From NCBI GenBank assembly GCA_013400975.1, contig WBMZ01010154.1:41606-105605 (forward strand): a DNA stretch of 64,000 nucleotides, in the 5' to 3' direction. The position numbers and the translations under genes are program-made. Below, piece after piece: positions 24,001 through 39,000 of this stretch. This stretch comes from Atrichornis clamosus. Lineage: Eukaryota > Chordata > Aves > Passeriformes > Menuridae. Within the stretch, counting starts at the first letter, position 1; the number at the start of each line of letters is the position of its first letter. Under the pieces are notes generated by a model that worked only from the letters and a program-made list of their open reading frames with translations, did not search any database and had not been told where the DNA came from.

Positions 24001-27000
24001 GATTTTTGGAGGATTACATTGGTCCTTGTAAAACTGTTCATACACAGCAATGCATTGTTAATGCTATTCAAATAATCTAACACCTTGCAGAGGAAAGCTT
24101 AGAGTTCTGAGCCCTTCAGATTTTGAAAATGGGATTTAAAATCTGGTGTTAATCTGTAGTGATTCTTCTGGAGAATGGATAGTAGCAAAGGAAGGGTTTC
24201 TTTGAAGCAATGTTTATACACTCAGAGAACTCCTTGTGAACCTGCTCAAGCTGCCCCATGACCAGGTTAAAGTGACAGCGTTGGGCATCTTGCAAAATGT
24301 GAGCTAGAAAGATTCTAAGATCTTTTAAGATAAGCAGACCTTTTATCTTCTCTCTTTTTTTTTTTTTAATCTTTAAAAATAAGTTAACCTACTTTTTATA
24401 ATATATTTAAAAAAAAAAGCCTGAAAGAATAANGAAATGAATAATAGTGAAGACAATTTAAAATACAGTTCTGCTATTAAAATTTAGATCCAATTGTTGC
24501 AGCCGTAAATTAGGCCTTTTGTGGTGTAGTTTTGCTGCTTGAATTCACAGCTGCATGCAGAGGTACAAGGTATAAAGGCCAAACATGGAAATATTTTGAA
24601 GGGGTATGGTCTGATCTGCAAATGGAAGTGAGGAGCAGTCCCCTTGTGTTCTGCCCATGTTTGCTTGTGTCTGTGCCGGAGAGGGACCATTGCTGTGCTT
24701 ATCTTACACAGAGAGCAACAGTGCAATTCCAAGTGATCCCAGTGACTTCCCGCTCAGAGGGCAGGAGGCCCAGTTTTCCCAGTGCAGGCAGCACAGCGCA
24801 GCTGCAGAGCAATATCCTCATGGTCTGTGTGGAAATGTACACAGACTTAAAACATCTACAAATCACCTCCCCTCTCTTTACAGCAAAAAGATGGGAAGCA
24901 AGCAGTGAGTGTCTTCCCTCCCACGCAGACAGGGACCTGCACTTTGGAGTTGTGCTGTTTAACTCTTTTTCCTCCTCCAGTTCCCTCTCCACTTGGCTGT
25001 GCATTTCCAGCCTCTGCGGTAAGGGAGACAAGAATCCTGTAACCAGGAGACTTCTATAATCCACAACCAACTTTAATCCATCAGCAGTTCTTTTCCATGT
25101 CCAGTATTGCCATGTAAAGCTTGATTGTGTCATTAGGGGCTGTGCCATAGGGCACAGTGAAGTGCTCATCTAAAATCTTACAACTCTTGAACTGCATAGT
25201 TACCACAGGCATTTTGTCATCTGCATGGGCCATGATGTGCTTTGCCAATCACGTTCACGGAATATAATGAATAAGGAATCATGGATTCTGTTCCTGTATA
25301 AGTAGGGAGGTGTTGGTGCAGCTGGAAGTTGTCACAGTCACACATCCTGAAAGAAGAGAAGTGGGTTTTAATTTTTCTGTACAACCCTAGTTAGGGGTTC
25401 ACAGAGGATTAACAGTCGCTTTTGGGGTTGAAGTTTATGCTTTATTAGTTTAGAAATACAGGCCAAGTTACAGTCTTGTTATTCAAGTTGTCACCCATCC
25501 CCAGAAGTTCTCCAGATTCTTTGAGTGCAGAACTTAAAAGCCACTGATGGGAAGCAGATGTTGGTACACACTTGAAAATGCAGAATGCTCTAAGGAGCTT
25601 ATTTTTCTATTGGAAAAGAAGGGATAAAAAAAGGGAAGGAGATAGATAATATGGTAGATATAGTCCTTTCTGGTTATATGAGCTTGTTCCCAAGGCACTG
25701 GTGAGTTACTTAGAAAGATGAGCAGAAAGCAAGTGGGTTTGAGTTAGATTGGATTTTAATCTAAATTAGTTGTGCATAATCTTCCCAGCACTTTTAACTC
25801 ATGCAGCTTTGATACCGGGGAAGTAAGAAGTGAGAAAAGATTTTGCAAAGGGAAATGATTAAAAGATGGTTTTGGATCCCAGTCAGCACCAGATCCTTCC
25901 TCCAAGTGCTGAGGAGTGGGCTTGATGCTTTCCTGTTCTCATTAGGTCTGGAGAGCCTGGCAGGGTTCCAGCCACCATCCCTCAGCTGAGGAAAGAAACA
26001 ACAGAGGATAACATAGGCTTCCCTGTGCGGATTTTAGGTCGGAAATTAAGATCTTTGTGGTTACTAGTGAGCAAGGAAGTTCGGTTTTAAAAAACTGAAC
26101 TGTTCAGTTTAAAAAATTGAACTGGTTCTAAGTTCTGAAAGCTCCAAACATCTCTCTGTTCTTTTTATAATCCTGTGCCACTAAGTGACAGCTCACGTGA
26201 CAGTGTTTTTCTTACTCTGAACTTCCATCAGAATGGGTTTGAAAGCAGCTCAGCTTTGGGCTCCTTTAGGATGCTCATGTGAAAACCTAAAACCCTCTTG
26301 TGGGTGCTCAGCTTACAAACAGCCAGGTTCTGGGGGGCAGCCAAGTGATGCTGAGAGAGCTGCCCTCGATTTTCACACAAGGGTGATCTCACTGCTGAAA
26401 CCCAAATTAGAGCTTTCTGAATGCTCAGTGAGGAACTGGAATCCCTTGCAGAAAATGAAGATTTGAAAGGTTAAGGGTTATAGTGGCTCTACAAGGTTTA
26501 TATAAAACGCGTGTACGCACACTCACCCTATAGCTTATGTCTTTGATTAGCAAACATGAACTCATGACAGACACTAACTAGTGTCTAGTTGGTAAACGAT
26601 CTCTTTCCTACCCAATTTATTCTTTTTTCATCTGTATAAGGTTCTAATATTTTGGTTTGCCTCTCTTGTAGTCATGTGCTCTGGTATTTATCACGGACCA
26701 GCAACTTGAAGGAAAGCAATTTCTGCCATCCAAATGGCTATAGGGTTATTTTGAGGGAAAACAACTGCATCCTGCCACAGCTTAGTTAACATTTCACTTT
26801 CCCTTGAGGATTTCCTGTTGGCTGTGGCCCAATGTTAATTATGTTTTCATTTCTATAAAACAAAGCTCTGCCAATGTGTCTATGTTTATTACTCACTGTG
26901 ATCTTTTAGTTTCTTGCAATTCTAACAGTGTTTAAAAACTTCAGTACTAAAACCTCACTTTCTTGCCAAAGAAGCCTTTAATGGAGCACGTTCTGTTGCG

Positions 27001-30000
27001 AAACAGCATTCATGCAGATCTGGGTGGGTTTTAAGGAGCTTTTTACCAGGAGAGCCTAAATGTGTATTATTTTCATGAAGAAAATAGTAAGTTTTCTCCA
27101 AGCAGGATTTTTGCAAACGTTCGTCAGGTTCAGGTTTTGAGACCACTCAAAGGTCTTGGTTTGCCTTCCCAACAGCCGTAGGGAGTTTTGCATCATTCCT
27201 TAGAAAATGTAGCTTTATTCACCTTTAAACTTTCTGAAACAGAATCCTATAGAGTCATAAAAAGGTAGCACAGAGACAGGTGGGACAGCAGGAGTTTACA
27301 CAGAGGGGAATCAGGTTTGCAACTGTGAAGTGCTCCAAAATTGACATACAGGTTAGTTTTTGCAGTGCACAGGTTATTTCTCCAGCAGCCTTCAGGTTTT
27401 ATTTACTAATTTCCGGCACTTAATTTTATCTGTTAAGATAGTTTTGAAAACTTTCTCTTGATTTATTTTGTTTGCTTTTATGTACTTGCATTATTCTCTT
27501 TTAGTAAAGGCTGATTCCCCCATTATTTGTAATCCAATATTATTTCCTGCTCAGTGCTTTTGAAAGCACTTAAAATAACTTGGACATTACACATCTGTGG
27601 CCTTTAATCAAAGTTGTTGAATTTATAGTAAAGAGCAAGAGAAGAACCAGTGCTTTTGAGGTTTTTATTGTATAATGTAGCACACTTTGGCTTTCTAATA
27701 CATGAATTGTGTTTTAAGGACGATTTCATAAATTGAATTAGGTAGACTTTCCAGTATAGGTTGCATGAAGTCAGGCAAATATTAGTACTCTTCACTATCT
27801 CTATTTGTAGTGTAGTTGGTGCTGTAGAGATGTTTTGTTTTCTCTTTCATTTGCCTGCAGTTAATCTTTTTCAGCTGCCAATATGATTAAATACATGCAG
27901 TTGTCTGCCAGTTGCCTCCTGAGTAGTGAGGCAGAAATTCAAATAAAGCCTCCCATAAATAAAGCTGGCTTGAAGATAAAAGCAGAAACCTTGAAATAAG
28001 TATTTCAGGTGCAACACCAAGGAAGCTATCGTGTTAAGCAGAGGTTTGTTTAGATACATCTGTGGATCTGCCAGTTTATCTTCTTTACACACCTTAGAGT
28101 AACCAGAAATTTAAGGTACATTGGTGGAGGCTAAACCACACTGTTTTTGTTTCAAGTGGAATTACTTCAGTGAAACAGTGACATTTTGGGTTGTTCCAGG
28201 AGTTTGCTTTTGAACACAGCGACTCTGTGGTTGAGAAGGAGTTTTATGAAGCTGCGTGTTCCTGACCAGGAGTTTGGCCCTGAACTTTGAGTGGTGGCTG
28301 AGAGAGCTGCAGTGGCTGTAAGGAATATAACCTAAATAAATATGTAGTGCAGGAACACTGCAGCGATGGACAGTTCTGGGCCCATCTATTTGAATTTTTT
28401 TCTCTGCTAGGCAATGTTTTGTTACTGGCAATGGATGTTGCTGCAGTTTCTGGTAACAGGAATTCTGTGGAAATCAGTGAGTTCTTTAAAGACTTGTTGC
28501 TCAGTGAAACACTGTTGTTTGGTTATTTTAATATATTTCAAGGTACTCTTAGACACAGTTCCCTTGCCATTGCCTACCTATTCTAGGTGCTATTTGTGGA
28601 GAAAATGTTGTTCCTGCTTTTTGAAACCTTTCCCAGAGTATTTTTACAGATACCGTTGGGGAGCAAAAATAGAAATACAGCTGTAGCAAAGTAGCATCTG
28701 GTCATTCTCTTACAAAATGCTCATCTTAATAATATTCATCTCCAATGAAAAGAGAACAAGTTCCTGATTTAGCAGCCTAATTACCACTGGAACTTTTAAA
28801 CAGACTGAATTCTACAATATTTGTTGAGAGCTCAGCTGTCATGTAATGGGATGTAATTTCTTTTATAATTGTAGAAAAATAGGTTAGTATCAAGTGTCTG
28901 TAAGAACTTTGTTTTCTTGCTTGTTATGCATCTCTTTTGTATATGTTTAAAAAGTACCTTGAACTCCATCTGTGATACAAGTTCCCTCTTGAGGAAAAAC
29001 TCTGGTAACAATTGTTGTAAATTCAATGTACCCTTTTGCTGTGTTGGTCAGTGCTGCTCTGTAGCCTCAGGAGCTCTGTGGCTGTTCCTGCAACATTCAA
29101 CTTGAGGGCTAAAATCATGTCACAGGGATTTAAGCGCATTATGTTCAAGCCAAGCCAGACTAAGGCTGTTCCTTTAGAGTAGCTTACGTCTTTCAGTGAG
29201 TTCATGTAATACTCTGTAGGAAAACAATGACTTCTACCTGCTTTTCCCCATGGTTTGACCATGGATCCTAATTGCAGTGTTGACGAGATCCCCTTAAAAT
29301 TATATTTATTGTATTGTAGAGAGTCAGTGATGAAGGGATATGAAGGGAACACAGTAACCATGAGCTGTAATAAAATCTTTAAGGAGTGCATTCAGCACAG
29401 ATAATCCTTACTGAAAGTGGGAACAATCAAGTAGCATCTTACTCCCACAGCATGGGAAAAGAGATTTCATAATTTGTAAATAGTTTAAAGGAATTAATAT
29501 AGGTTAAAATCTCTCAGTGAAGCAAGGCCCAACTCACATGGGGGTCCTGGTCTCCGGAACACTGGCCCTGGGCAGTTGTCAGCAGCTGCTCCTTGGGACC
29601 AGGTGTGGTGCTCACCTGGCAGCCTGGATGCTTCTGGCTGGGGAAAAAATAACTCTTTCTGCCTTGACAACTTGGCATTAGTATTGAATTAAGAAAAATA
29701 CTTTGGAGACCAAATCTAAGGGACTTTTTAAAACACACTTAGCTAGAATCACTGTGTGCACTTACTGGTTCATGCTCCTTCTGGAGAAACACTTCAATAA
29801 AATGTCCACCACTGAAATTCCTGACAGAAGAAACCTCTCCTCTCATCACTCTTCTCCTTGCCTTGCTCCAGCAGGCTGGGGAGAGATGCCTGCTGTCCAC
29901 ACCAAGACCGAGGCTTCCTGGGGAGAGCCCCCCTCCCCTTCTGCTGCAGTTGATAATGGCACTTCGGCGTGGGGGAAGCCCCCCAGCAGCGGCACCGGGT

Positions 30001-33000
30001 GGGGAGAGAGCCCTGCCGAGCCAGCAGGGACCTATGGAAGAACAAACGCTCCAGCTGCTGCCCCAGCACTGTGCAAACCAGGTACACGCGGGGATGCTGC
30101 TGTCCTGGGGGGAAAGGAAGGGTCTTCGTTCCTGCCTCTTCTGGCTTTCTGTGCATTTCAACCAGAGGCTGCTTAAGAATTGCATTCTCAGAACTGCGTT
30201 AGCTGTCTCAGGACAGTGTTATTCCAGATACCAAATTAATGCAAAAATAGGAATATAGTGCATCAGTCTGGTAAAGGAGAGTAGTTTTGTGTACTTGGAA
30301 AGCAGTATAGTGGAAGTGCAGGAGACTGTGAAACTGCAGAAGAACGTGACTAGGACTTTTTCCTTGGTGCCTAAAAGTAACCTGTATTGGGATGAGAAGC
30401 AGCAGAGACCAGTCAAGATAGGATTGATTCTGGTAGGAAAGGCAACACCTGAGAACAGCTAATCATAGCCTCATGCTGCGTTGAACTGAGCGAGTGGGTA
30501 TCTTCTTCAGCCATTAAAACTGTCCACAGGTTCAGGAACATCCTGAACTACTTCCTGCTTCGTGATTCCTAACTCATGATTTTTGATAAAAATCCTCCCC
30601 TATCTGAAGGCCCTTAAGGCTACAGTGATTGCTTTAGACTTCTGTTTTGGCTGTGGAAGTTGCCTGGAGTTTCACTCCTCCAAAATTCCATAGTGAGGCA
30701 TAGTTAGAAGTCCCAGAAAACATAAAAGGAGTGAGGGGTCTTAAAATGAGTAATCCCAGCTGTAAACAGAGTAAACAGAATAAAATGTACTGAGGTGACA
30801 CAACCCTGTCGCTGAATATAAAGTATTGCCTGCAGCCCACGAGCTCCTTTCGTATTCCATTCTTCCAGGATGGGATGAGTTTCTGAGTGTTAATGACTTC
30901 AAAATTTGGGTTTGTTCTTTGGAACAATGTGGCAGCTAAAATGCTGAGATTCACTGGAAGTAAAATAGCACTTAAGTGTGCGGTCATACTTTGGTTCCTT
31001 GTTCCTCAGAGACTGGAGGGGCCATGACCACAGATCTTGTACTGGGAAAAGCAAGACTTGTAGTTGCTGGATTATTTTCTTCTCTAAGTATTTAGAGAAC
31101 TTTTCTTTTTTTTGCTAGCTTCAGAGAGGGTGTTCTTATCATTTTAATGCCAATTAAGCTATTTGATGAACCTCTTTATCTCTTGAAAATACTCAATGTT
31201 AGCACACTGGATATGGCACAAAAGGATATTTCTGTAAAATATGCAGGAAACTGAATAAGACTTTTCTTTTTCCTCTTTCCCTCCAGCTTCAAAATCTATG
31301 CAAGAAGGCTGGGGCAGTGGTGGGGATGAAGTGAATCTCAGTACTAGTCAGTGGGAAGATGAAGAAGGAGATATGTGGAATAATACTGCTTCACAAGAGA
31401 GCAGCTCCTCCTGTAATTCCTGGGGGAATGCCCCGAAGAAAGGACTTCAAAAGGTAAGACAAAAATAAAGACACCCTCTAGCAAGAGTGGAATTAATATA
31501 ACATTTGTAGAATAAGTGGTCACGAATTTGCTGGTGCATTACACCCGAAAATAGACCTCTGACACCTGAACACAAGCACAGCTTGCCACTACAGTGGTTC
31601 AAGTACAGCCTACCTTGTTTCCAGGGGAAAATGGGAGATCTTTCAATTTAGGCTTGTCATATGCTTCGGGACTTTTGTGGTTGTTGCCTTTGTTTTCTCT
31701 AAGTTTTATAATCTTCCATGTATTCTAAAGAAACAATAATGTATTAACAGAAAGAGAAAAGGTGTTAAGGGGGCTTTCAGGCACTTCCCATGGTGGTGGA
31801 AAAGGAAATAGTTTGTGATGGAGCTGTTGAACAAAAAAAGCTGTTTTCTATTTGTGAGGACGATGTGTGTGTGTGTGAGAACAGAGCGAACTTGTGTTAA
31901 TGCTGCACTCGACCAAGAACGTAGACAATTGTGTGAGGAAATTTTCCATTGCACAGCCTTTATTTCAGGACAAGGCCAGGCTGTAACTTAAAGGAATTGG
32001 GAATGCATTTAGCCACTTTGTTTGTTATTCCATTAGCCAACAGTTAGGCCGGTGATTTGATCAAGTATGGTTGTTTCTTGTACTGTCCGCAGCCCAAAAC
32101 AAATCCGCGCTTGTCCCTTGGTACTTTCTGGAGAACTGAAAGGAAGAGACTTCTTAAGGATTTTGTGATAGAAAAGCTGCACAGAGATCTTTTAAAGGTG
32201 TTTATCTAGACGCTCTTGTTTGTTTTTAAGAAAATACACTGAGTAACATTCTTAACTTCAAGGTTGCAAACTTGTTTTTGGGAATGTTTTTCAGGAAGTG
32301 TTGTACTATTTCAGCTTTATTTCATTATGTTTTTCTGCCAAGGATTAAAATGAAATACGTAAATTCAAAGGTGGCTTAATTAAGTGGCCGGCAAATCAAA
32401 TCCTAAATAGTACACTGAACACCTATTCAGCTGAGATAAAATTTGTACACTTTTGGGGGAAGAGAATCGTAGTCGCGTTGCTCGGAGGGTTCTTCAATAC
32501 TTTCTGAATTAATGTACTAATACATCTCTCAGTAGCATGTGTTATTAATAAAACCCACTTACCATTTCTTTTATGTACATCTCACTGCAATGAACGTGGG
32601 AACCAGCCCATTAATGGAATCTCCCATTTATTTACTAAGGGCATGAAGACATCTAGCAAGCAGGATGAGGCCTGGATCATGAACCGTCTGATAAAACAGC
32701 TCACAGACATGGGCTTCCCTGTGAGTAGTGCTCAGCCAGCACACTGTGGCTTAGCTTTGGTAGCTTGTAGTTCTGACTGTGGCTGTTGCAGACTGTAGCT
32801 ACACCAAGATCTTCAGTCTCTCCTTCAGGCCAGGAAGTATCTCTGACCTGCACATAAGCACCTACTGTAGTTTCATAAATCTACTGTAAGCTGGTAGAGT
32901 GCTCTGAGATCAACTGAGGGTATACTTTCCATGAGGACATTTATAATACTTTGAAGTTCACAGGTATTACTTTGAGCTGTAGCAATAATTCCCCTCCCAT

Positions 33001-36000
33001 TCCTTTTTTTTATTAAACAGGTGAAATGAAAGTATAGCTGGGTTGTTTTTTAGAGAAAAAATACCACTGTGATATTTGAGTTGTTCATGGAAAAGAGGAA
33101 GACACTGAGACAGAACAGTGTGTTTCACCTTGTAGAGCTGGAACTTCCTTGACAAGCTGAAATACCTGAATTGTGGGAATTGCCAAAAGCAGAAAAAAAA
33201 TACACGCAGACATTATTTAAGCTGCTGAGTAAATATTAAATGCAGTATTTAAGAGATGTGTCTGTTTTCTCAGGTGACTTTGAAATCATATGAGTGTGAT
33301 TGCTTTTCTTAACATAATTCATATTTTTGACAGAGAGAGCCAGCGGAAGAGGCCTTGAAGAGCAACAGTATGAATCTCGATCAGGCCATGAGTAAGTATC
33401 TGTGTAAGTAATTTTTTTGTCTTTCAATCAACACAGGAACCCTGCATGATTCTGAGCATTTGATTATGTCCAGATCAATTGGACAATATCTATTTTCTTG
33501 CTTTTGCTTTTGTAAGCAAGGTATATTTCTCAGAACTGCTGTTGGTAACTTTGCTCTCTCTGCGTCACCTTTTCCAACGTATTTCCCCTTTCTGTGCAGG
33601 TGCTCTGCTGGAAAAGAAGGTGGAAATGGACAAGCGTGGAATGGGAGTGACCGACTATAATGGATTGGTCACCAAACCCCTTGGCTGCCGCCCACCACCA
33701 ATCTCCAAAGAGTCTTCCATGGACCGCCCCACCTTCCTCGACAAGGTGAGTCCAGGAGGAGGAAGGTGATGCTCAAGTCAGAGTGTGCACGGTGTAGAAA
33801 TACTGATGATCTCCTGTGTTTAGAAAGAAATGCGATAGATTGGGCTTTACTCCTTTTCTTGTCTTTTTTCAGTCTTGTGGGTAATTCAGTCCTTGTGGAA
33901 AGGAGCAGTGATTTGAATCTCACACAGAAATAAACAACGATCATGCCCAGTTTTGCACTTGAAAACTTGCTAAGGAATCAGTAATACAATGGAACTAGAA
34001 ATTGAAAAAAAGAAGCACGGAAACCTTTTCACTCTGTGAGAGTCCAGAGAGTCAGTGACCCTTGCCCAAATTAACAATCAGGCAGAACTAAGGCCAAAAT
34101 GTTCAAGAATTAGGCTCCTAATTCCTCTTGTTTTAGTTTGAGCTTCTTAGAGATTTCAGTGAAAGTTCAGTACCTAAATAGGAATAAGTATTTTTGTTAA
34201 ATCTCAAAGCAGACTCACACAGGCATAAATAGCTTCTCCAGTGGGCTTCCCTTTCTGTGATCACACATGACAAATTTTTCAGCACCATTTAATGACTGAG
34301 GAAAAGGCTCCAGAAGTTTGTGGTGTCCAGGATTCAAAGTGACTAAAGAAAAGGGTGTATGGAAAAGTGCAGCCAGATCTTAAGTAGGAAATTAGATTTA
34401 AAACAGAAAGGCATATGAAAAGATCCACCAAATCACCTCAGAATGCCCCTGAAAATTATTGATAAGCAAAGAAGAGTCTCAGATGTCATTCTGTATTTCA
34501 CAGGTTATTTAAATGTTCATACAAAAGGGTGGTGGTAGATTCTGAACACAGAAACCAGTGTTTTTCACAAACTGTGCTGAAACCAATTCATTTCACATAA
34601 GCTGTGTGCAGAGTGTCAGGCAGTAATGATATCCACTCATACAGAGTTCATTCTGAGCTATGGCAGACTAATGAATATGTTCATTGAAGGCTACAAAAGA
34701 TGCATGCATGCCAGTTAACCTTTCCTTTTCTTGGATAACAATATCTTCAGCAATAAATTATTGCAGAGAGAGGTGCATTATGTGCGGCATGATGCATAAT
34801 TCTGCAAACATATGTTAAACACAACTATTGAGAAGGGAGTACTAAAATCATTAATATTCATACAGCAAGTAAAATCTATCAGTCTAGGCATAATCTGTCA
34901 CAGTGACTTTGCTCTAACAAAGGAAATAATCCCACACTGTATTTGGTAACTATTACAGTGTTGAGCAACTTGCTAACTGAATTAAATAAATACAGTTTCT
35001 ACTCTGAGAACAATTTTTTTTTTCCCCAAAGAAATTCTTTCCAGATTTACAGCTCATGCTAGTAGAGCATCTCCTGTTCTCCAAAACATTTTGCCCTTTG
35101 AGGTGCTATTTCAGAGCAGGAGTCTGGAGCTGTCTCGTTTCCTGCTCAGGTCATCAGGAACAAGCTCTCCACACAGCTGGACAGAGCACTCCAGACAACA
35201 TTCCTTGTTTTACTTACGACCTTATCAAGTCATTGTCCTTTTGTTAGCTTTGCTGAGTCTTCAGTAAGTTCTTCGAGGTTCCTTTTCATGAAATTGTAGT
35301 TTGGGTTGGTGTGCTCATTGCTGCCATTCTCACTGATTATCTCAGCTCACCTGCATCGAGTCTCCATCACTTTTCTCTAAACATCTAAAGCCATCACTTT
35401 TTGTGTTCTTTGGGGTTTTTTTAACTTTATTCATTTGAGGAGGCAGAGTTTCTAGCCCTGACTTTAGCTCCTCACCCCACTGAACTCCCTGTTCTCTCTG
35501 GGCCAGTGGTGGTCTGTGCAACTCAACATCACCTTTGAGTGTTTGCTTTCTCACGTTCCTCAGTGCTTGCTACAGGTGCTTTTTATTCCTTGTCACACCA
35601 AGTCAATCTTTGGCACTTGGTGCTGTGTTAATTTATTATTTTTCACAATGTTATCTTGACCTGTAGCAAATGCGAAGTAGAAGGGAGAAAATCCCGTGGC
35701 TTTGAGGGAGTAAAGATTCAGCCCTGATACATGATCTCAACCACATTGTCTTACACTTGGTGGCAAGCGTGCTGTACTTAGGTGTCAGGTTTGCTTGAAG
35801 ATGTTACTTGGTGTCTTCTAGAGCCATCAGATTGCTGAGAAAAACTGTCAGATTTTCCAGGAAGCATCCTTAAAATACCAGAAGTAAGCCCAGAGTGCTT
35901 CCAGGGATCTTTTTTCAAAGTGTTGAGTTAGGCTTGAGACTCTGAAATTCTCACCTTGCAAATTAAGTCTCCTTTTCCCTACTCTCCTATTCACTGGTCA

Positions 36001-39000
36001 GCTTTTCCTCTCTAATACTGAGAAATCCAGGTCTGCAATCCTTGATGCCTCTTAGCTGCGATCCTGTTCTTCCAAAAACCTCCTGACTAGACTTCTTCCT
36101 TGTTTGTAATTCAAACATAGTGTTTGTGGGGGTTTTTTAACCTTATCCTGCACATTTTGAGCTCAGTAATCTCTGGTGACTGTGAATGGTTTTTGTCTTT
36201 GGGACAACATGTAGGGTATTTTATTATTATGGAGAAACACTTTTGTGGACCTTGCAATTAGATAGCGATCACTGGGATTTTAAGCTTGACTTTTAAATTC
36301 TTCTTTCCTTCATCTCTGCTACCTCTGATCTGGTGACTGAAGCCACTTTTATCTTCTCTTGTATGATGAGCACTTCTTTGAGTATTGCATTTCTCCCAGA
36401 TTTCTTTTGCCTGTACCTAACTCCTGTTTGATTTGAAGAGAACTTATTTTGAGATGAGATTTTATTACTTTAACGTCCTCCTTTGGAAAAGATTTTTTTA
36501 AAATCTTCTTTTTTAAGAAGTCAGTGTGTATTTTCTGCCAACTACTTCTGGAACTGACTTTTGTTTAAAGACCTCTGGCAGATTCATCAGCCTCTCATCT
36601 GTCTGTTGGGACATTTTGATTCATGAAGTGGCAGTTGTTGGCAGGTGATTGCCAAAGTGTCCAGGCATCCTCTGCTAAATTGTCCATATCTCACAGGGCT
36701 AAAAATCTTTGCGTAATGCCACTTGCATTCTGTCACATTTGATACTTCAGATTATTGTGAGAGACTTTCCAAAGTCCTAAAAGTGTGGTGCTTTTTGTTA
36801 GATAATTGTAGTAGGCAACACTACTACCAGTAGGATTTTATGGCTGTGTCAAGTTCTTTCAAAAAAGTTAAAAGTAATGCTGGTTTGAGCATTAATGTGT
36901 TGATTCAATTGTTTAATTGAGTAGCCTAAGGAAGGAGTGTAACATAAATTTGTAAGAAAATCACTGAAGAGGAAAGGTTAGGTAGAAAAGATTGCTCTTC
37001 AGGAAACAATTACCACATAAAGGAGTCTGAAAAACAGTGGGTCACAAACCACTGTGAGCAGTAAAGGTGTCTCCTAGTCTGGGTTGAGAATGGCTGATGG
37101 GTGCTTTAAAATGGCCAACTAAAATACTGTATGTTAAATGAATTGATTTTAGTTCAGTTATAGAGCACAGATCTGTGCAGCACAGTGCAAGAAGTTCAAA
37201 TTAAATAAAATAGAACCAAGTGAATGTGAACAGAGTGTTTTAAACTTGCACAAAAACCATTTGCTGCAGTTCAGCCAAGGAACACATTTGTGAAGGATCT
37301 GCCTGGGCTGGAAATGAAATGCCTGAGTCTCCAGTGTGGCTTGTCCTCCACCATCCCTGGCACTGCCTATTTCCAAACTGAGAAAAAATAATGTCAGTAC
37401 AACAAGACTTGAGTAAATCTGGGGGGCAGGGAGGGTCTTTCATGGTCAGTAGGTCTGTTCACATAGGAAACAATGGCATCTGAAGGGGAGAGCAAGCACC
37501 AAGCTTGAAATTATTTTCACTTTGAAGGGGGAAGGGTAGAATTGTAAACATATGTCTGTGATCTAAAGAGAAGTCCTTGAACCTGTTACTGTCATGCAAG
37601 CTGCAGTTGTTTGTGGAGTGTGACTGATGTCCAGTAGAATGTAAAATATCTTGAGCTGAAAGGCCTTGGGGATATCATTAGAAAATGTCAGTGTCCCCCT
37701 CAGGATAGTCAGATAGCATGTCAAGTGTCACTTTGCCTGGTAGTACAGAAACTTTTCCTTTGCATCAAAGGAGAGCTGTAGAAAATGCATTTTTCAGGAT
37801 TAACTTAAAACATAAAATTCACTGAGCATGCTTGCTGCATTAGGTCATCTGTTTGGGTATGTGGTAAGCAGACTGGGCTGCTTTTTGAACAAAGGAGGTT
37901 TACCAGTATCTCACAGCCCTCTGGGGCATTGAATTGATGGGTTGAAATAACCTAGCTCCTTCACCTCTTTAAAAAGCCTTTCCTTGCAGTGAACCTACTG
38001 CCTGAAAAACACCAGCCCAGCACATTGCAAATTAAAGATTTTTCTCTCTGCCTGTTTTTTCTGGAGCCCTACTTTGTACACAGTGTTATTTGATCATGCT
38101 TGCCGCAGGCTCCCCAGACATCAAAGCCCAGTTAGAGATAGAACTCAGTGCCCCACTGTAATAAGAGTGAGATATCTACCTGTTTGATTGGGGGGTCTGT
38201 AATTTATTTTATTTTCTGCCTTACTGTTTGCCCCCCATGGGGCTTGCCTCCAGTGCGTCGGATCCACGCTTGGCAGTGGTTCCTCACAGCCCAGTTATCA
38301 GAGGGGGCTCCTCCTGCCTTGCTAAAATCTGCCTCCTCCTGGAGATGTTCAGGCAGGCTGCACAGACCATACTGTCAGTCCTGGTTTAAGTGGTTTGTGT
38401 TCACTGGGTGCCTTGCAGTGTAAGGTTTCATAGTGGGTATTAATAACTCAGCGCTATGTGAATATTAGAAGAGGCTCATGTGTCTCAGTTAGGAAAGGGG
38501 ATTAATGCAAAAATGCTTTTTTAAGAGCAGAGCTATGATGTGGAACCAAATCCAGACTGGTGTCAAATAAACTGATCTGGCCTTTCCCAAGTTTTGGCAT
38601 CACTAAAGTGCTGTGTCTCATGTCTGTGCTCCGGTGCTGGAGTTTTCCAAACAGACAGAGGACTTCCCTGAAATGTGCTGGGCCTCTCGCCTTTCCACCT
38701 TTCAGCCTGGTGGAGAAGAAAGGGGAAAACCTAAGTGGTGAGGAGGCAATGGCCACATGATAGCTCTGCAGTCAGCTGCTAAAATCCCTCCTTTCCTCTG
38801 GAAAGGTGGGCAGGGGTGATTTTGCATTTGGGGATTAAGTGCGACAAAGTGAAGAAGAACAGTACCTTAATCCTGTTTCTCTTTTTCTTCTCCCTTCACT
38901 CCATATTTTCATTCCCTGTTACTCATACCTTTTTTTTTATATATATCTTTTTATTCATCCACGCCCTTTTCTGTCTCCATGGGACACTGTGTTGTGCACT

